Assembly (NCBI RefSeq): GCF_016862935.1
Contig: NZ_BONX01000046.1
Span: forward strand, 1-64,000
Reading direction: 5' to 3'
Length of the DNA stretch: 64,000 nucleotides
Source of the DNA: Plantactinospora mayteni
Lineage (GTDB): Bacteria; Actinomycetota; Actinomycetes; Mycobacteriales; Micromonosporaceae
Position 1 is the stretch's first letter, and every line of letters starts with the position of its first letter. Positions 1 through 7,771 of the stretch are shown piece after piece. The notes under the pieces are model-generated. The model did no database searches. It had not been told where the DNA came from and saw only the letters and a list, made by a program, of their open reading frames with translations. The position numbers and the translations under genes are program-made.

Positions 1-13
1 CACCGACAGGCGA

Positions 14-60
14 AGCGCCCCGGGTCGCTGTTGTCCTCTCCGACACCGGCCCGGGGCGCT
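14..60. terminator. Hairpin terminator left of hemC
   Basis: A perfect 11-bp inverted repeat (14-24 with 50-60, core GCGCCCCGGG) encloses a 25-nt loop. There is no T-run, as is usual for terminators in high-GC actinobacteria. It probably ends a transcript entering from the left. A closely similar stem follows the next two genes at 1696-1736, so the hemC-NUDIX unit is bracketed by look-alike hairpins. Confidence 0.55.
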
Positions 61-172
61 GAGCGCCGGTCCTACCGGCCGGGGTACTTTGCTCTTGCCG
101 CCCCGGCGAATATGTCCGAATAGCAGCAAAGATCGTATCCCCTCACTACGGATTGAAGTCGGAGCGGAATCG

Positions 173-1174
173 ATGACAACGGCATCGGCGGGCGCTTTCT
201 ATGCAGAGCTGTCCGACCGGCTCGGGGGCGGAAGCGTGCGGATCGGAACCCGTACAACTCCCTTGGCGCTGGCGCAGACGGATCGGGTGATTGACGCCCT
301 GCGGATGGTCGTCCCGGGGCTATCCACGACGATTGTGAAGATCCAAACTTCCGCCGACCTCTGGAGCGGGGATCTGTCGCAGTTCGGCGGGAAGGGCAAC
401 TTCACGAAGGAAATCGATCGGGCGCTGATAGCGGGCCGGGTGGACATTGCCGTTCACAGCATGAAGGACGTACCCGGAGATGTGCCGTTGCCGCCCGGAA
501 CCGAGTTCGGCGCGTACCTGGAGCGCGGCGACGTTCACGACGTGGTGATCATTCGTGACGGCGGTCCGCTCGCCGAGCTGGCGGCCGGGGCGAGGATCGG
601 AACGTCGGCCGTCCGGCGCCGCGCGCAGCTTGCCTTGTACCGCCCGGATCTCATCCTTGAGCGGGTACGCGGCGGCATCGACAGCCGGATCAAGAAATTG
701 GACGGCGGGGAGTACGACGCGCTGATCCTTGCCCGGACCGGTCTTGAGCGCATCGGCCTACAAGACCGGATCACGGAAGTACTGCCGACAGCTTGGAGCG
801 ACGGCAAGACCATTGCGATGGTCCCGGCCGTTGGCGCGGCCGTGATCGGGGTTCAGGCTCGCAGCTCGGACGGCCCGATCATGCGCCTCCTACAGGAGAT
901 CAGCCATGCGGCGACGGCTACGGCGATCACGGCTGAGCGGGTGATGCTGCACATGCTTCAGGGGCACTGCAACTCCCCGATTGCCGGGCACGCCCACGTT
1001 GCCCCGGACGGCAAGCTGAGCCTGTTCGGCATGGTGTTCAACCGGGACGGGTCCGCGTGGGTGCGCGCGCACAACTGGGGACCGACGGACGATCCGGCAT
1101 CCCTCGGCGCGGTCGTCGCCGGTGACCTCCTCCACCAAGGCGCCCGGCGCCTCATCATGGCGACCCGGAAATGA
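173..1174 (+). CDS. hemC: Hydroxymethylbilane synthase (porphobilinogen deaminase), divergent
   Basis: 333 aa. HemC joins four porphobilinogens into hydroxymethylbilane in the cytoplasm, early in tetrapyrrole synthesis. Visible family motifs are an N-terminal IGTRTTPLALAQ, HSMKDVP near residue 100 (active-site Lys-Asp), GTSAVRRR, RGGIDSRIKKLDGGEYDALI, and GHCNSPIAGHA near residue 268 with the Cys expected to hold the dipyrromethane cofactor. The usual RGNV(x)TR motif reads RGGIDSR, so the protein is divergent but has no obviously missing catalytic residue. ATG 173 is chosen because GGAG lies 8 nt upstream; an ATG at 89 has no such site. The ATG of the NUDIX gene overlaps its stop. The usual partners hemA, hemB and hemD are not adjacent; a late heme cluster lies 57 kb away in this window. 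It may be a second, specialised copy (inference). Confidence 0.9.
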   Translation: MTTASAGAFYAELSDRLGGGSVRIGTRTTPLALAQTDRVIDALRMVVPGLSTTIVKIQTSADLWSGDLSQFGGKGNFTKEIDRALIAGRVDIAVHSMKDVPGDVPLPPGTEFGAYLERGDVHDVVIIRDGGPLAELAAGARIGTSAVRRRAQLALYRPDLILERVRGGIDSRIKKLDGGEYDALILARTGLERIGLQDRITEVLPTAWSDGKTIAMVPAVGAAVIGVQARSSDGPIMRLLQEISHAATATAITAERVMLHMLQGHCNSPIAGHAHVAPDGKLSLFGMVFNRDGSAWVRAHNWGPTDDPASLGAVVAGDLLHQGARRLIMATRK

Positions 1175-1674
1175 ACCGCCAGGTTCCCGCACATCCCGCT
1201 ACCGCCCGAGGGCTGATCTCCGATCCGGCCGGCCGATGGCTGATCGTCCGTCCTACGGGCCGCGAGTGGTGGCACCTCCCCGGCGGACTCATCGAACAGG
1301 ACGAGTCACCGGCCGAGGCGTGCCAGCGGGAGGTACGCGAAGAGATCGGCCTCGACCTGCTTCCCGGCCGCCTGCTGGTTGTCGGCTGGAATCCGCCACG
1401 TCGACCCGGGAGCCGCGCCCGATTCACCTTCGTCTTCAGCATGGGCCGGCACAACCCGGAAGCAGTCGCGGCCCGTATCCGGCTACAGCCGACAGAGGTT
1501 GACGCGTGGCAGTTCGCCCGGCCGGACGATGCCAGGTCCCTACTGCACCCGGACTCGGCCGGCCGGCTTACCCGAATGGGCGAGGAGATCTACACCGAAG
1601 GTCCGCGCTGCCCGGTTCCGGCGGTTCCGGTCGCCCGGCTGCCGTCCCGGCGGGAGAGCAACAGCGGGCCTTGA
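1171..1674 (+). CDS. NUDIX hydrolase
   Basis: 167 aa. It has a complete Nudix box, G(x5)E(x7)REVREEIGL, at about residues 39-61, where the glutamates bind the divalent metal used to cleave nucleoside-diphosphate-linked substrates. The substrate cannot be read from sequence. A Pro/Arg-rich tail of about 25 residues follows the fold. The ATG overlaps the hemC stop by 4 bp (ATGA), so the two are translationally coupled and were probably inherited as a unit. The transcript likely ends at the hairpin at 1696-1736. Confidence 0.88.
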   Translation: MNRQVPAHPATARGLISDPAGRWLIVRPTGREWWHLPGGLIEQDESPAEACQREVREEIGLDLLPGRLLVVGWNPPRRPGSRARFTFVFSMGRHNPEAVAARIRLQPTEVDAWQFARPDDARSLLHPDSAGRLTRMGEEIYTEGPRCPVPAVPVARLPSRRESNSGP

Positions 1675-1695
1675 CCCTCGGCCCCACATACAGAC

Positions 1696-1736
1696 CCGCC
1701 CCGGGTGCGCGCCGTCTTCGACGCGGCCCGGGGCGG
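1696..1736 (+). terminator. Hairpin terminator after the NUDIX gene
   Basis: A perfect 10-bp stem (1696-1705 with 1727-1736, CCGCCCCGGG) and a 21-nt loop start 22 bp after the NUDIX stop. The stem closely resembles the one at 14-60. Confidence 0.65.
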
Positions 1737-1870
1737 TCCGTCCGGAGACGGCCGTTCTCGACGGGATGCCGCCGCCGGATCGGGCCGGTGGCATCCCGTC
1801 GGGAGCGGCACGGTTCGCCGCGCGAGGGCTGGCCGGGCGACGTACTCGCGGCCGGACGGGCCACGGGCCG

Positions 1871-1946
1871 GAGCTTCCGAACGTCAGAGCGTCAGAGCTT
1901 CCGAACGTCAGAGCCCCAGAGCCCCAGAGCTTCAGGGCGTCAGAAC
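1871..1946. repeat. Short tandem repeats abutting the AA10 gene 3' end
   Basis: A 20-bp unit beginning GAGCTTCCGAACGTCAG is present twice exactly (1871-1890 and 1895-1914, period 24), followed by degenerate copies. The heptamer CGTCAGA recurs at 1882, 1890, 1906 and 1938; the last contains the true stop (TCA, 1940-1942) of the minus-strand AA10 gene. One of several stop-anchored repeat arrays in this window. Confidence 0.8.
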
Positions 1947-2611
1947 GTCACGTCCGAGCAGCCGTAGAAGGTCTCCGTGCTGTCGGAGCGGGTCCACACC
2001 GAGTAGATGATGTGGTGGCCACTCTTGCCGGACGGCAGTCGACCGGTCCAGTAGTAGTGACCGTCGTTGCTGCCCACGCTGCCCCGCTGCGGCGGGTTGG
2101 TGACCGAGGAGAACGGCGTCGACTCCAGGTCGCTCCAGGCGAGCGGGCGGGTGGGGCTCCAGGTGTTCCGGGTGACGTACAGGTCGAACCGGCCGGGGTG
2201 CGCGGCCCAGTTGCTGTACCGGAACTCGATGCTCGCGCCCGAGCTGACCTGGGCCTTCGGGAAGTCGTTCCGGGCCAGGTCCCAGCCCCGGTAGGTGGAG
2301 TTGCCGCCGCTGCACAGTTGGCCGTCCGGGATGAAGCCCTGGGTCCGGCCGGCGCCGTCCGAGCGGAGCACGCTGAACCAGTTGTAGAGCGGGTAGACGC
2401 TGCTCACGTTGGCCGCGGCGACGCAGCCGGGGTTCTTGTTGACGATGTTGCCCTGCGGGGTCAGGCCGTCCCGGTAGCACGCGTACGTCCGGCTCGCCGG
2501 AACCATCAGCGCGCCGTGTGCGTTGGCCGGGTTCGGCGAGATCACCGTCAGGAGGCCGGCGGTCAGTACGGCGGTGACGCCGACGACCGTCAGTCTGCGC
2601 AGGAGTTTCAC
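1940..2611 (-). CDS. AA10 lytic polysaccharide monooxygenase, secreted
   Basis: 223 aa. A secreted copper enzyme that oxidatively cleaves chitin or cellulose chains outside the cell. The signal peptide (KLLRRLTVV... hydrophobic core) ends at PNPANA, which leaves the mature N-terminal His of the HGALMVP motif, the first ligand of the copper histidine brace. The second His is in NWAAHPGRFDLYV, and the C-terminus FYGCSDVTF is typical of AA10. No carbohydrate-binding module is attached. The GTG at 2611 is preferred because AGAAGGGA lies just upstream and the product starts as a clean signal peptide; longer in-frame starts would add an unlikely Arg-rich head. Substrate preference cannot be told. 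A conserved 42-bp motif lies about 150 bp upstream. Confidence 0.92.
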   Translation of the reverse strand: MKLLRRLTVVGVTAVLTAGLLTVISPNPANAHGALMVPASRTYACYRDGLTPQGNIVNKNPGCVAAANVSSVYPLYNWFSVLRSDGAGRTQGFIPDGQLCSGGNSTYRGWDLARNDFPKAQVSSGASIEFRYSNWAAHPGRFDLYVTRNTWSPTRPLAWSDLESTPFSSVTNPPQRGSVGSNDGHYYWTGRLPSGKSGHHIIYSVWTRSDSTETFYGCSDVTF

Positions 2612-2761
2612 GAGTCGATCCCTTCTGTTCGACCGCTGCCGGAGGTGTCGTCGGGCGGCGCGGTCGGGTGGAGTCCGGCGGGGCGGGCGGGCGTGATGGT
2701 GGCGTCCGCTCTGCCCGGTCACCGGCTACTGGCATCAGGCCCGGATCCCACACGCGCGGTA

Positions 2762-2803
2762 CGGTTGCCCCCGTACTGCGGCGGTATGAACCATTGCAGC
2801 ACG
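2762..2803. promoter_or_regulatory. Conserved 42-bp intergenic motif, copy 1
   Basis: This 42-bp non-coding block (starts CGGTTGCCCCC, contains CTGCGGCG and TATGA, ends CAGCACG) matches the block at 4213-4254 at 37 of 42 positions in the same orientation. It lies about 150 bp upstream of the minus-strand AA10 gene. Conservation outside coding sequence suggests a protein-binding site, promoter element or structured leader; which one cannot be decided here. Confidence 0.6.
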
Positions 2804-2865
2804 GGCCGCCGACTCAATCAATAGGTGTCGATCGATGCCTGCGAGCGGGTCGGTAAGCGGTCGGT

Positions 2866-3306
2866 TCAGGCCAGTTGGAAGTCGGCGAAGTCGAAGCCGG
2901 GCGCCACCACGCAGCTCACCAGGACCGACTGGTCGCCCGCCGGCTCGGCCGACTGCCAGACGCCGCCGGGGATCACCACCTGTGGCCGCTCACCGGCGGG
3001 CAGGTCCGGGCCGAGTCGCAGTTCGGTCGGCTCCTCCGCCGGCACCTCGGCCGCGCCGCCGAGCCACAGCCGCAGCGGGCCGCCCGAGTGCCAGAGCCAC
3101 AGCTCGTCGGAGCGGACGACGTGCCAGCGGGACCGCTCCCCGGGGTGCAGCAGGAAGTAGATCGCGGTGGCGGCGGCACGCGGTCCGGAGTATCCGTCCG
3201 GGGTGAAGGCGTGCGCCGAGCGCCAGGTCTCGCGGAACCAGCCGCCCTCCGGGTGCGGGGCCAGGTCGAGTTGCTCGGCCAGCGGGGGCCGGTGCGGCGT
3301 CGTCAC
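2866..3306 (-). CDS. DUF985 cupin-fold protein
   Basis: 146 aa, a full-length single-domain cupin of the DUF985 (YML079w-like) group. Family signatures are PHPEGGWFRETWRS near the N-terminus, AIYFLLHPGERSRWH, SDELWLWHSGGPL, VIPGGVWQSA and a closing VVAPGFDFADF. The family has a double-stranded beta-helix that can bind a metal or small ligand, but its biochemical role is not established. ATG start. It stands alone on the minus strand between two unrelated genes and has no clear operon partner. Confidence 0.85.
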   Translation of the reverse strand: MTTPHRPPLAEQLDLAPHPEGGWFRETWRSAHAFTPDGYSGPRAAATAIYFLLHPGERSRWHVVRSDELWLWHSGGPLRLWLGGAAEVPAEEPTELRLGPDLPAGERPQVVIPGGVWQSAEPAGDQSVLVSCVVAPGFDFADFQLA

Positions 3307-3433
3307 GGGTCGACCTCCACTTGGGTACGCCGGGCCGGCCCGGCACCCGACGAACCGGAAGTCTACCGAGCGGGGTACGCCCCGACGGCCGGACGGCGGC
3401 GGGTACGACCTCGGTCCGGTCGAGCCGAGCGGG

Positions 3434-4018
3434 TCAGAGCCCGGCCGCCTCGTCGTACCGGCGGCGCAGGTTGGACATCTCCGAGTCGTCCAGTGCCTCC
3501 TTGAGCGCCAGCTCCTCGTACTTGTCCGGGAACATCTCCTTGAGCCGGTCGACGAACCAGACGTCCTCGGTCGCCTCGACCACCTGGATGCCCGGCGGTT
3601 CGGTGGACATGTCCACGATCAGCGGACCGGCCAGCTTGACCGCCCAGTCCCAGGGGCGCTGCTGCTCGGCGACCCCGCAGAGGTGGAAGCCGTAGACCGT
3701 CTTCACCTCGGCGAGCGTGCTGACGCCGGCCGGCTCGAAGCCGTAGACGCGCACCCCGCAGATGATCGACGGCTTCTTGCCGTCCTTCCCGGCGGTCGCC
3801 TGCGTGTCGTGGCCCGCGTGCTGGTGCTGCGCCGGGTCGGCCGATTCCAGCGTGGTACGCAGCCGGGTCGTGATCTGCCCCCGCAGATCCGGCGGCCCGG
3901 CCTCCGAACCGGCCGTGTTGACCAGTACGACCGTGCCGGCCGACACCGCCAGCAGGATGACCGCCACCCACACGAAGCGGTTGCGGTACCACCCCGCGAA
4001 ACTGTTCCGGGTAATCAT
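3434..4018 (-). CDS. Single-pass membrane-anchored protein of unknown function
   Basis: 194 aa. One hydrophobic segment at about residues 16-34 (FVWVAVILLAVSAGTVVLV) follows a short basic N-terminus, which predicts a signal anchor with an extracytoplasmic domain. A His-rich linker (AQHQHAGHD) near residue 65 is followed by a domain with two cysteines (IICGVRVYGF and GFHLCGV) that could form a disulfide. I do not recognise the family. The second copy of the 42-bp motif lies about 200 bp upstream, as one does for the AA10 gene, which hints at shared control. Confidence 0.65.
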   Translation of the reverse strand: MITRNSFAGWYRNRFVWVAVILLAVSAGTVVLVNTAGSEAGPPDLRGQITTRLRTTLESADPAQHQHAGHDTQATAGKDGKKPSIICGVRVYGFEPAGVSTLAEVKTVYGFHLCGVAEQQRPWDWAVKLAGPLIVDMSTEPPGIQVVEATEDVWFVDRLKEMFPDKYEELALKEALDDSEMSNLRRRYDEAAGL

Positions 4019-4389
4019 GATCGTGTCTCATCTCGTCGCCGGGTTGGTGCGTTGGCAGATCTCGTCGGACGCGCCGACCCGTGCTGGGTAGGTGTCCGTC
4101 GTTGTCGAAACTGGCCCGGCGAACGCGGCGCGGAGCTGGCGCGGCGCGGATCTGGCGTCGAGGCGGCGCGCTGGCGGCGCTGCGGTGCTCCCGTGCTGGC
4201 CGTTTCCCAGTGCGGTTGCCCCCGCGCTGCGGCGATATGAGCCATTCCAGCACGCCCCGCCCCGCCCCGGCAACATCGACGGCCCTCAGCGTCCCATCCG
4301 ATCCGACCTCCGCTCCGCCCCCGCACCGGGGGCCACGTCAGTGCGCTCGCGCACGCGCTTGCGTCGCGCGTTGTCCCGTTGCGGGATCG
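4019..4389. other. Gene-free stretch holding the second 42-bp motif
   Basis: This 371-bp gap lies between two minus-strand genes. It contains the conserved motif at 4213-4254. No other ORF with coding character or hairpin terminator was recognised. Confidence 0.5.
4213..4254. promoter_or_regulatory. Conserved 42-bp intergenic motif, copy 2
   Basis: Same orientation as the block at 2762-2803, differing at five positions, all substitutions and no indels. It lies about 195 bp upstream of the minus-strand membrane protein at 3434-4018. Confidence 0.6.
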
Positions 4390-4845
4390 TCAGTCGGTCC
4401 GGGGGCGGAGGCTCCGCGCCAGGGTGGGGATCATCACCGCCGCAGGGACGAGGTGTAGCCCGATGAGGGCGGTGATGGCGGCGGTGTCTGCCCCGGAGAT
4501 GACGGGCGGGACCATCGAGATCGCGGTCAGCGACACTGCCGTCCACACGAATCGCTCGGCGGGGCGAGCGCTCCAACGAAGAAGAGCGACGGCGATGACG
4601 ACGCCCACGACCGAGAAGAAGCCGGTCACCACGGCGAACCCGGACAACGGGATCGTCTCGCCGCCGTCGGGGATCTCGAAGTCGACGCCAACGGCCTGGG
4701 CAAGCGCGGCGGCGAGGGTGGTGGCCACCATCGCCGCGAGCGTGGCGATGAAGCCGGTGACGGCGAGCCCGCGGAATCGGTGGGTGTGGCTGGTCCGACC
4801 CGATGCCGGGCCTGCGACGACCCCGGTGTCGTTCATGCTGTTCAT
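4390..4845 (-). CDS. DUF6069-type four-helix membrane protein
   Basis: 151 aa with four predicted transmembrane segments (roughly residues 27-50, 67-90, 98-118 and 122-143) and a short cytoplasmic N-terminus. It resembles small actinobacterial DUF6069 proteins, whose function is unknown. Its ATG overlaps the stop of the upstream cupin gene (ATGA, 4842-4845), so it is the last gene of the ECF sigma-cupin-membrane protein operon. A second Met three codons in is an alternative start. Confidence 0.7.
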   Translation of the reverse strand: MNSMNDTGVVAGPASGRTSHTHRFRGLAVTGFIATLAAMVATTLAAALAQAVGVDFEIPDGGETIPLSGFAVVTGFFSVVGVVIAVALLRWSARPAERFVWTAVSLTAISMVPPVISGADTAAITALIGLHLVPAAVMIPTLARSLRPRTD

Positions 4846-5138
4846 GTCGTTCCTCCGTCATTCGGTAACTGGCGTACGGGCTGTGTCGACTGGCAGGTGG
4901 CGGTCCTGGTCCTGGGCGTGACGATGCGTACCCTCGCCGTGCGACGGCCGGGGTTGCGCAGGGCGCGGACGCCGGTGCCGCGGAGCCAGAACCCGGCGTC
5001 GCGGCCGAGGACCGGCCCGGGCTCGCCGTCGCGCAGCTCCAGTTGGACCTGGCCTCGGGTGACGACGGCGAAGGCGTGGGACCACTCGGCCGCGACGACC
5101 GGGACGCGCGCGCCGGGGCGCAGCGTGAGCGTCCACAC
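4842..5138 (-). CDS. Small cupin-domain protein coupled to an ECF sigma factor
   Basis: 98 aa. The pattern SHAFAVVTRGQVQLEL, then LGRDAGFWLRGTG and ALRNPG, fits a single compact cupin barrel. The start is inferred: GTG 5138 lies 5 bp past the sigma-factor stop and has GGAG about 8 nt upstream, inside the end of the sigma gene, which implies coupled translation. Longer in-frame readings would run through the sigma gene and are rejected. In this setting the cupin could sense a ligand or act as an enzyme for the regulon (inference). Confidence 0.6.
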   Translation of the reverse strand: MWTLTLRPGARVPVVAAEWSHAFAVVTRGQVQLELRDGEPGPVLGRDAGFWLRGTGVRALRNPGRRTARVRIVTPRTRTATCQSTQPVRQLPNDGGTT

Positions 5139-5143
5139 CGGGA

Positions 5144-6157
5144 CTACTCCGTGCCGTCCGCCGGCAGGTGCTCCGGCAGCCCGAGCCGCGGGAACTGGTC
5201 GTCGTGGAAGGTGACGATCTCGGTGATCGCCCCGCCGGTGACGCGCAGGACGTCGATCGTCAGCGGCAGGTACGCGCCCTCCTGCTCCCGCCAGTGGTAG
5301 AAGGCGACGGCGGGCTGGCGGTTCACGGAGGTGGGGATGCCGCGCAGGTTCTTCATGCTCGGGAAGCCGCTCTCGACCCAGTCGTTCACCACCGCGTCGC
5401 GGCCGACGTGCAGGCCCGGCGTGGGCGGCATCGAGCACCGGACGTCGTCCCGCAGCATTGCGGCGAGCCGGTCGACGTCCGTGGCCACGCAGGCCTCGGT
5501 GAAGCGGCGTACCAGCTCGCGCGTCCCGGCGTCCTCCTCGCCGCCGGTCCAGTCCTGCCGCTCGGCGGGCAGGTGCTCCCGCATGCCGGCGCGGGCCCGC
5601 TGTAGCGCGCTGTTCACGGAGTTGACGGAGTCCCCGAGGAGCTCCGCGACGTCCTTCGCCGGCCAGCCGAGCACGTCCCGCAGGATCAGCACGGCCCGCG
5701 GGCGCGGCGCGAGGTGCTGGACGGCGACCAGGTACGCCAGCTCGATCGTCTCCCGCGCGACGGCGACGGTCTCCGGCTCGTCCGCGTGGCCCGCGGGCAG
5801 CTCGTCCAGCAGCCGGTCCGGGTAGGGCTGCAACCACAGCACCTCGCCGCCGGTCGCAGGCTCCGGGCGGCACTTGGCGAGCAGGTCCAGGCAGGCGTTG
5901 GTGGCGATCCGGTACAGCCAGGCCCGGAACGTCGACCGCCCCTCGAAGGTTTCCCGCCGCCGCCAGGCACGAAGGAACGTCTCCTGTACGGTGTCCTCGG
6001 CGTCCTCGAACGACCCGAGCATCCGGTAGCAGTGCACGTGCAGTTCCCGCCGGTGCCGCTCCGCCAGCCCCGAGAACGCCGGCTCGTCGACCTCGCCCAG
6101 CCCGCTCCCGCCCAGCCCGCTCATGCCCAGCTCCTCCAGCCGCATTTCCACACCCAT
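5144..6157 (-). CDS. ECF sigma factor with C-terminal SnoaL-like domain (SigG-like)
   Basis: 337 aa. Region 2 (HCYRMLGSFEDAEDTVQETF) and the Trp-rich segment FRAWLYRIATNACLDLL bind the -10 element and core polymerase. Region 4 (PRPRAVLILRDVLGWPAKDV) carries the helix-turn-helix for the -35. From about residue 205 a SnoaL/NTF2-like domain follows, as in SigG/SigJ-type ECF factors, where the extension controls activity in place of a classical anti-sigma factor. ATG 6157 is chosen because GAAGGA is 7 nt upstream. It is the first gene of an operon with the cupin and DUF6069 genes; no anti-sigma gene is adjacent. Confidence 0.88.
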   Translation of the reverse strand: MGVEMRLEELGMSGLGGSGLGEVDEPAFSGLAERHRRELHVHCYRMLGSFEDAEDTVQETFLRAWRRRETFEGRSTFRAWLYRIATNACLDLLAKCRPEPATGGEVLWLQPYPDRLLDELPAGHADEPETVAVARETIELAYLVAVQHLAPRPRAVLILRDVLGWPAKDVAELLGDSVNSVNSALQRARAGMREHLPAERQDWTGGEEDAGTRELVRRFTEACVATDVDRLAAMLRDDVRCSMPPTPGLHVGRDAVVNDWVESGFPSMKNLRGIPTSVNRQPAVAFYHWREQEGAYLPLTIDVLRVTGGAITEIVTFHDDQFPRLGLPEHLPADGTE

Positions 6158-6395
6158 GACGTCATCCTTCCGGCTCGTCGTGTCCTGTCGTAGGTATGAC
6201 GGGTGCGGGCGCGACAACTCATCACCAGGGTCGGTCGGCATGGAGGATCCAGGCTTGATCTTGGCGCCGAGCACCGACTCACCCGGGAGATGGCCGGCAA
6301 TCACGGCTTGCGGGCCCGGCCCGAGTGGGAGGCTCGTCCAGCCGAGGGCTCGTACGGCCGCGTCGGCCGGGAACGGGTCGCGCGCCGGCCGGGGA

Positions 6396-6902
6396 TCAGC
6401 CCGACGCCGGTGGTGCGTCGAAGGCGGAGGCGGAGGCGGGCACCGGGATGGCCGCCGGAGCGAAGACCACGACGCGGATGCCCGGCATCCGGTCGGCCGC
6501 CCGCTCGATCAGCGGCCGGACGTCGCTCCACCGGAGGCCACCGTTGCCGCAGCCCAGTGCCGGGACGGCGACGGAGCCGACGGCACGCTCGGCGACCACC
6601 TCGACCAGCGAATCGAGCCCGGCCGCGATGTCCGGCAGCCGGGAGCGGCTGCGCCAGTGCCGCTTGGTCGGAAAGTTGATGATGTATCGCCGAGGGCCGG
6701 GTACGGCGTTGTCGTGGACCCAGACCGTCCCGATCCGAAGCGCGTCGCTGGCGCAGGCCGCACGGTAGGCGGCGAAGTTTGCCGGATAGGCCCGCTTGAA
6801 CGCCAGCGCGAGGCCCTTGCCCATCACGCCGACCGTGTTGACCGCGTTGACCAGGGCATCGACATTGGCGGCGAGCAGGTCGCCGCGCCCCTCTTCGATC
6901 AT
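6396..6902 (-). CDS. DarG-like macrodomain protein
   Basis: 168 aa, essentially one macrodomain. Diagnostic segments are ALVNAVNTVGVMGKGLA, RYIINFPTKRHWR and PALGCGNGGLRW. These match the macrodomain of DarG, the antitoxin that removes ADP-ribose from thymidine in DNA. The Lys in FPTKRHWR corresponds to the catalytic Lys of the DarG/TARG1 class (family knowledge). The DarG C-terminal region and a DarT transferase gene are absent nearby. ATG 6902 has AGAGG upstream. It is transcribed away from the HhH-GPD repair gene at 7036. It may reverse ADP-ribosylation of DNA or protein; the substrate is an inference. Confidence 0.82.
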   Translation of the reverse strand: MIEEGRGDLLAANVDALVNAVNTVGVMGKGLALAFKRAYPANFAAYRAACASDALRIGTVWVHDNAVPGPRRYIINFPTKRHWRSRSRLPDIAAGLDSLVEVVAERAVGSVAVPALGCGNGGLRWSDVRPLIERAADRMPGIRVVVFAPAAIPVPASASAFDAPPASG

Positions 6903-7035
6903 CTCCGCACCTCTCGCCCGGTAACGGTGTCTAACAGCCCGGTCCGACGATTTCTCGGCTCCGGTACCCCGCCGACCGGCCGTACCCGTCCGGGGGCGTT
7001 CTCTCGGTGCCGGAATGAGCAGGCAAGATAGCCGC

Positions 7036-7614
7036 ATGACGCTCTCGCTGCCCATCGACGCCGAAGCGAACGAACTGCTCCGGCGTGACCCGCTGGCACT
7101 GCTGATCGGCATGGTCCTGGACCAGCAGGTCAGCATGGAGAAGGCATTCGCCGGCCCGTACGAGTTGGTGAAGCGGCTCGGCCACCCGCCGGACGCGGCC
7201 GAGTTGGCCGCCTTCGATCCGGAGGCGCTGACAGTGATCTTCGCCGAGCGCCCCGCCCTGCACCGGTTTCCCAAGGCGATGGCCGGCCGGGTGCAGGAGG
7301 TGTGCCGGACCCTCGTCGAGCGGTACGACGGTGACCCGAGCCGGCTCTGGTCGGAGGCCGAGGACGGCCGCGAGCTGCTGAAGCGGATCACCGGGTTGCC
7401 CGGGTTCGGCAAGCAGAAGGGGCAGATCTTCCTCGCCCTGCTCGGCAAGCGCTTCGGTGTCCAGCCGCCCGGCTGGCGCGAGGCGGCCGGCGACTACGGC
7501 GTCGACGGTGCCCACTACTCGGTCGCCGACGTGGTGGACGAGACGTCGCTGGCCAAGGTACGCCAGCACAAGCAGCAGATGAAGGCCGCCGCCAAGGCTG
7601 CCGCACCCAGCTGA
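7036..7614 (+). CDS. HhH-GPD base-excision repair family protein
   Basis: 192 aa. It belongs to the small actinobacterial HhH-GPD group (opening DPLALLIGMVLDQQVSMEKAF). The helix-hairpin-helix is ITGLPGFGKQKGQIFLALLG at about residues 118-137. Relatives are DNA glycosylase-fold proteins, but the glycosylase Lys/Asp pair is not obvious, so catalytic activity is unproven. ATG 7036 matches the usual family start; ATG 7015 would add seven residues. It is divergent from the macrodomain gene across a 133-bp shared promoter region. A hairpin at 7668-7692 follows. Confidence 0.8.
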   Translation: MTLSLPIDAEANELLRRDPLALLIGMVLDQQVSMEKAFAGPYELVKRLGHPPDAAELAAFDPEALTVIFAERPALHRFPKAMAGRVQEVCRTLVERYDGDPSRLWSEAEDGRELLKRITGLPGFGKQKGQIFLALLGKRFGVQPPGWREAAGDYGVDGAHYSVADVVDETSLAKVRQHKQQMKAAAKAAAPS

Positions 7615-7667
7615 CCCCTCGGCACCAGTCCGACCCGCCGGCAGCGCCCGGGCGGGTGCTGGCTCGT

Positions 7668-7692
7668 TGAGTGTTGAGATCGTCGACACTCA
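7668..7692. terminator. Small inverted repeat between HhH-GPD and ltrA genes
   Basis: A perfect 7-bp stem, TGAGTGT with ACACTCA, and an 11-nt loop lie 54 bp after the HhH-GPD stop and 80 bp before the LtrA start. It could be a weak terminator or an operator for the downstream gene. Confidence 0.4.
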
Positions 7693-7771
7693 GGGGGCGA
7701 CGTGGTGGCTGCGACGGCTCCGAGCCGGGTACGTCTCGGACCGCCGACCGGACCCGCCGGGCTGACGCCGG

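Noticed and set aside
89-172. An upstream ATG that would lengthen HemC by 28 residues
   Set aside because: ATG 173 has a GGAG site at the right distance and the extra residues resemble no HemC N-terminus.
4842-5873. A long minus-strand frame through the ECF sigma gene that would extend the small cupin
   Set aside because: Only the last 98 codons read as a cupin; the remainder is out of frame with the well-supported sigma factor.
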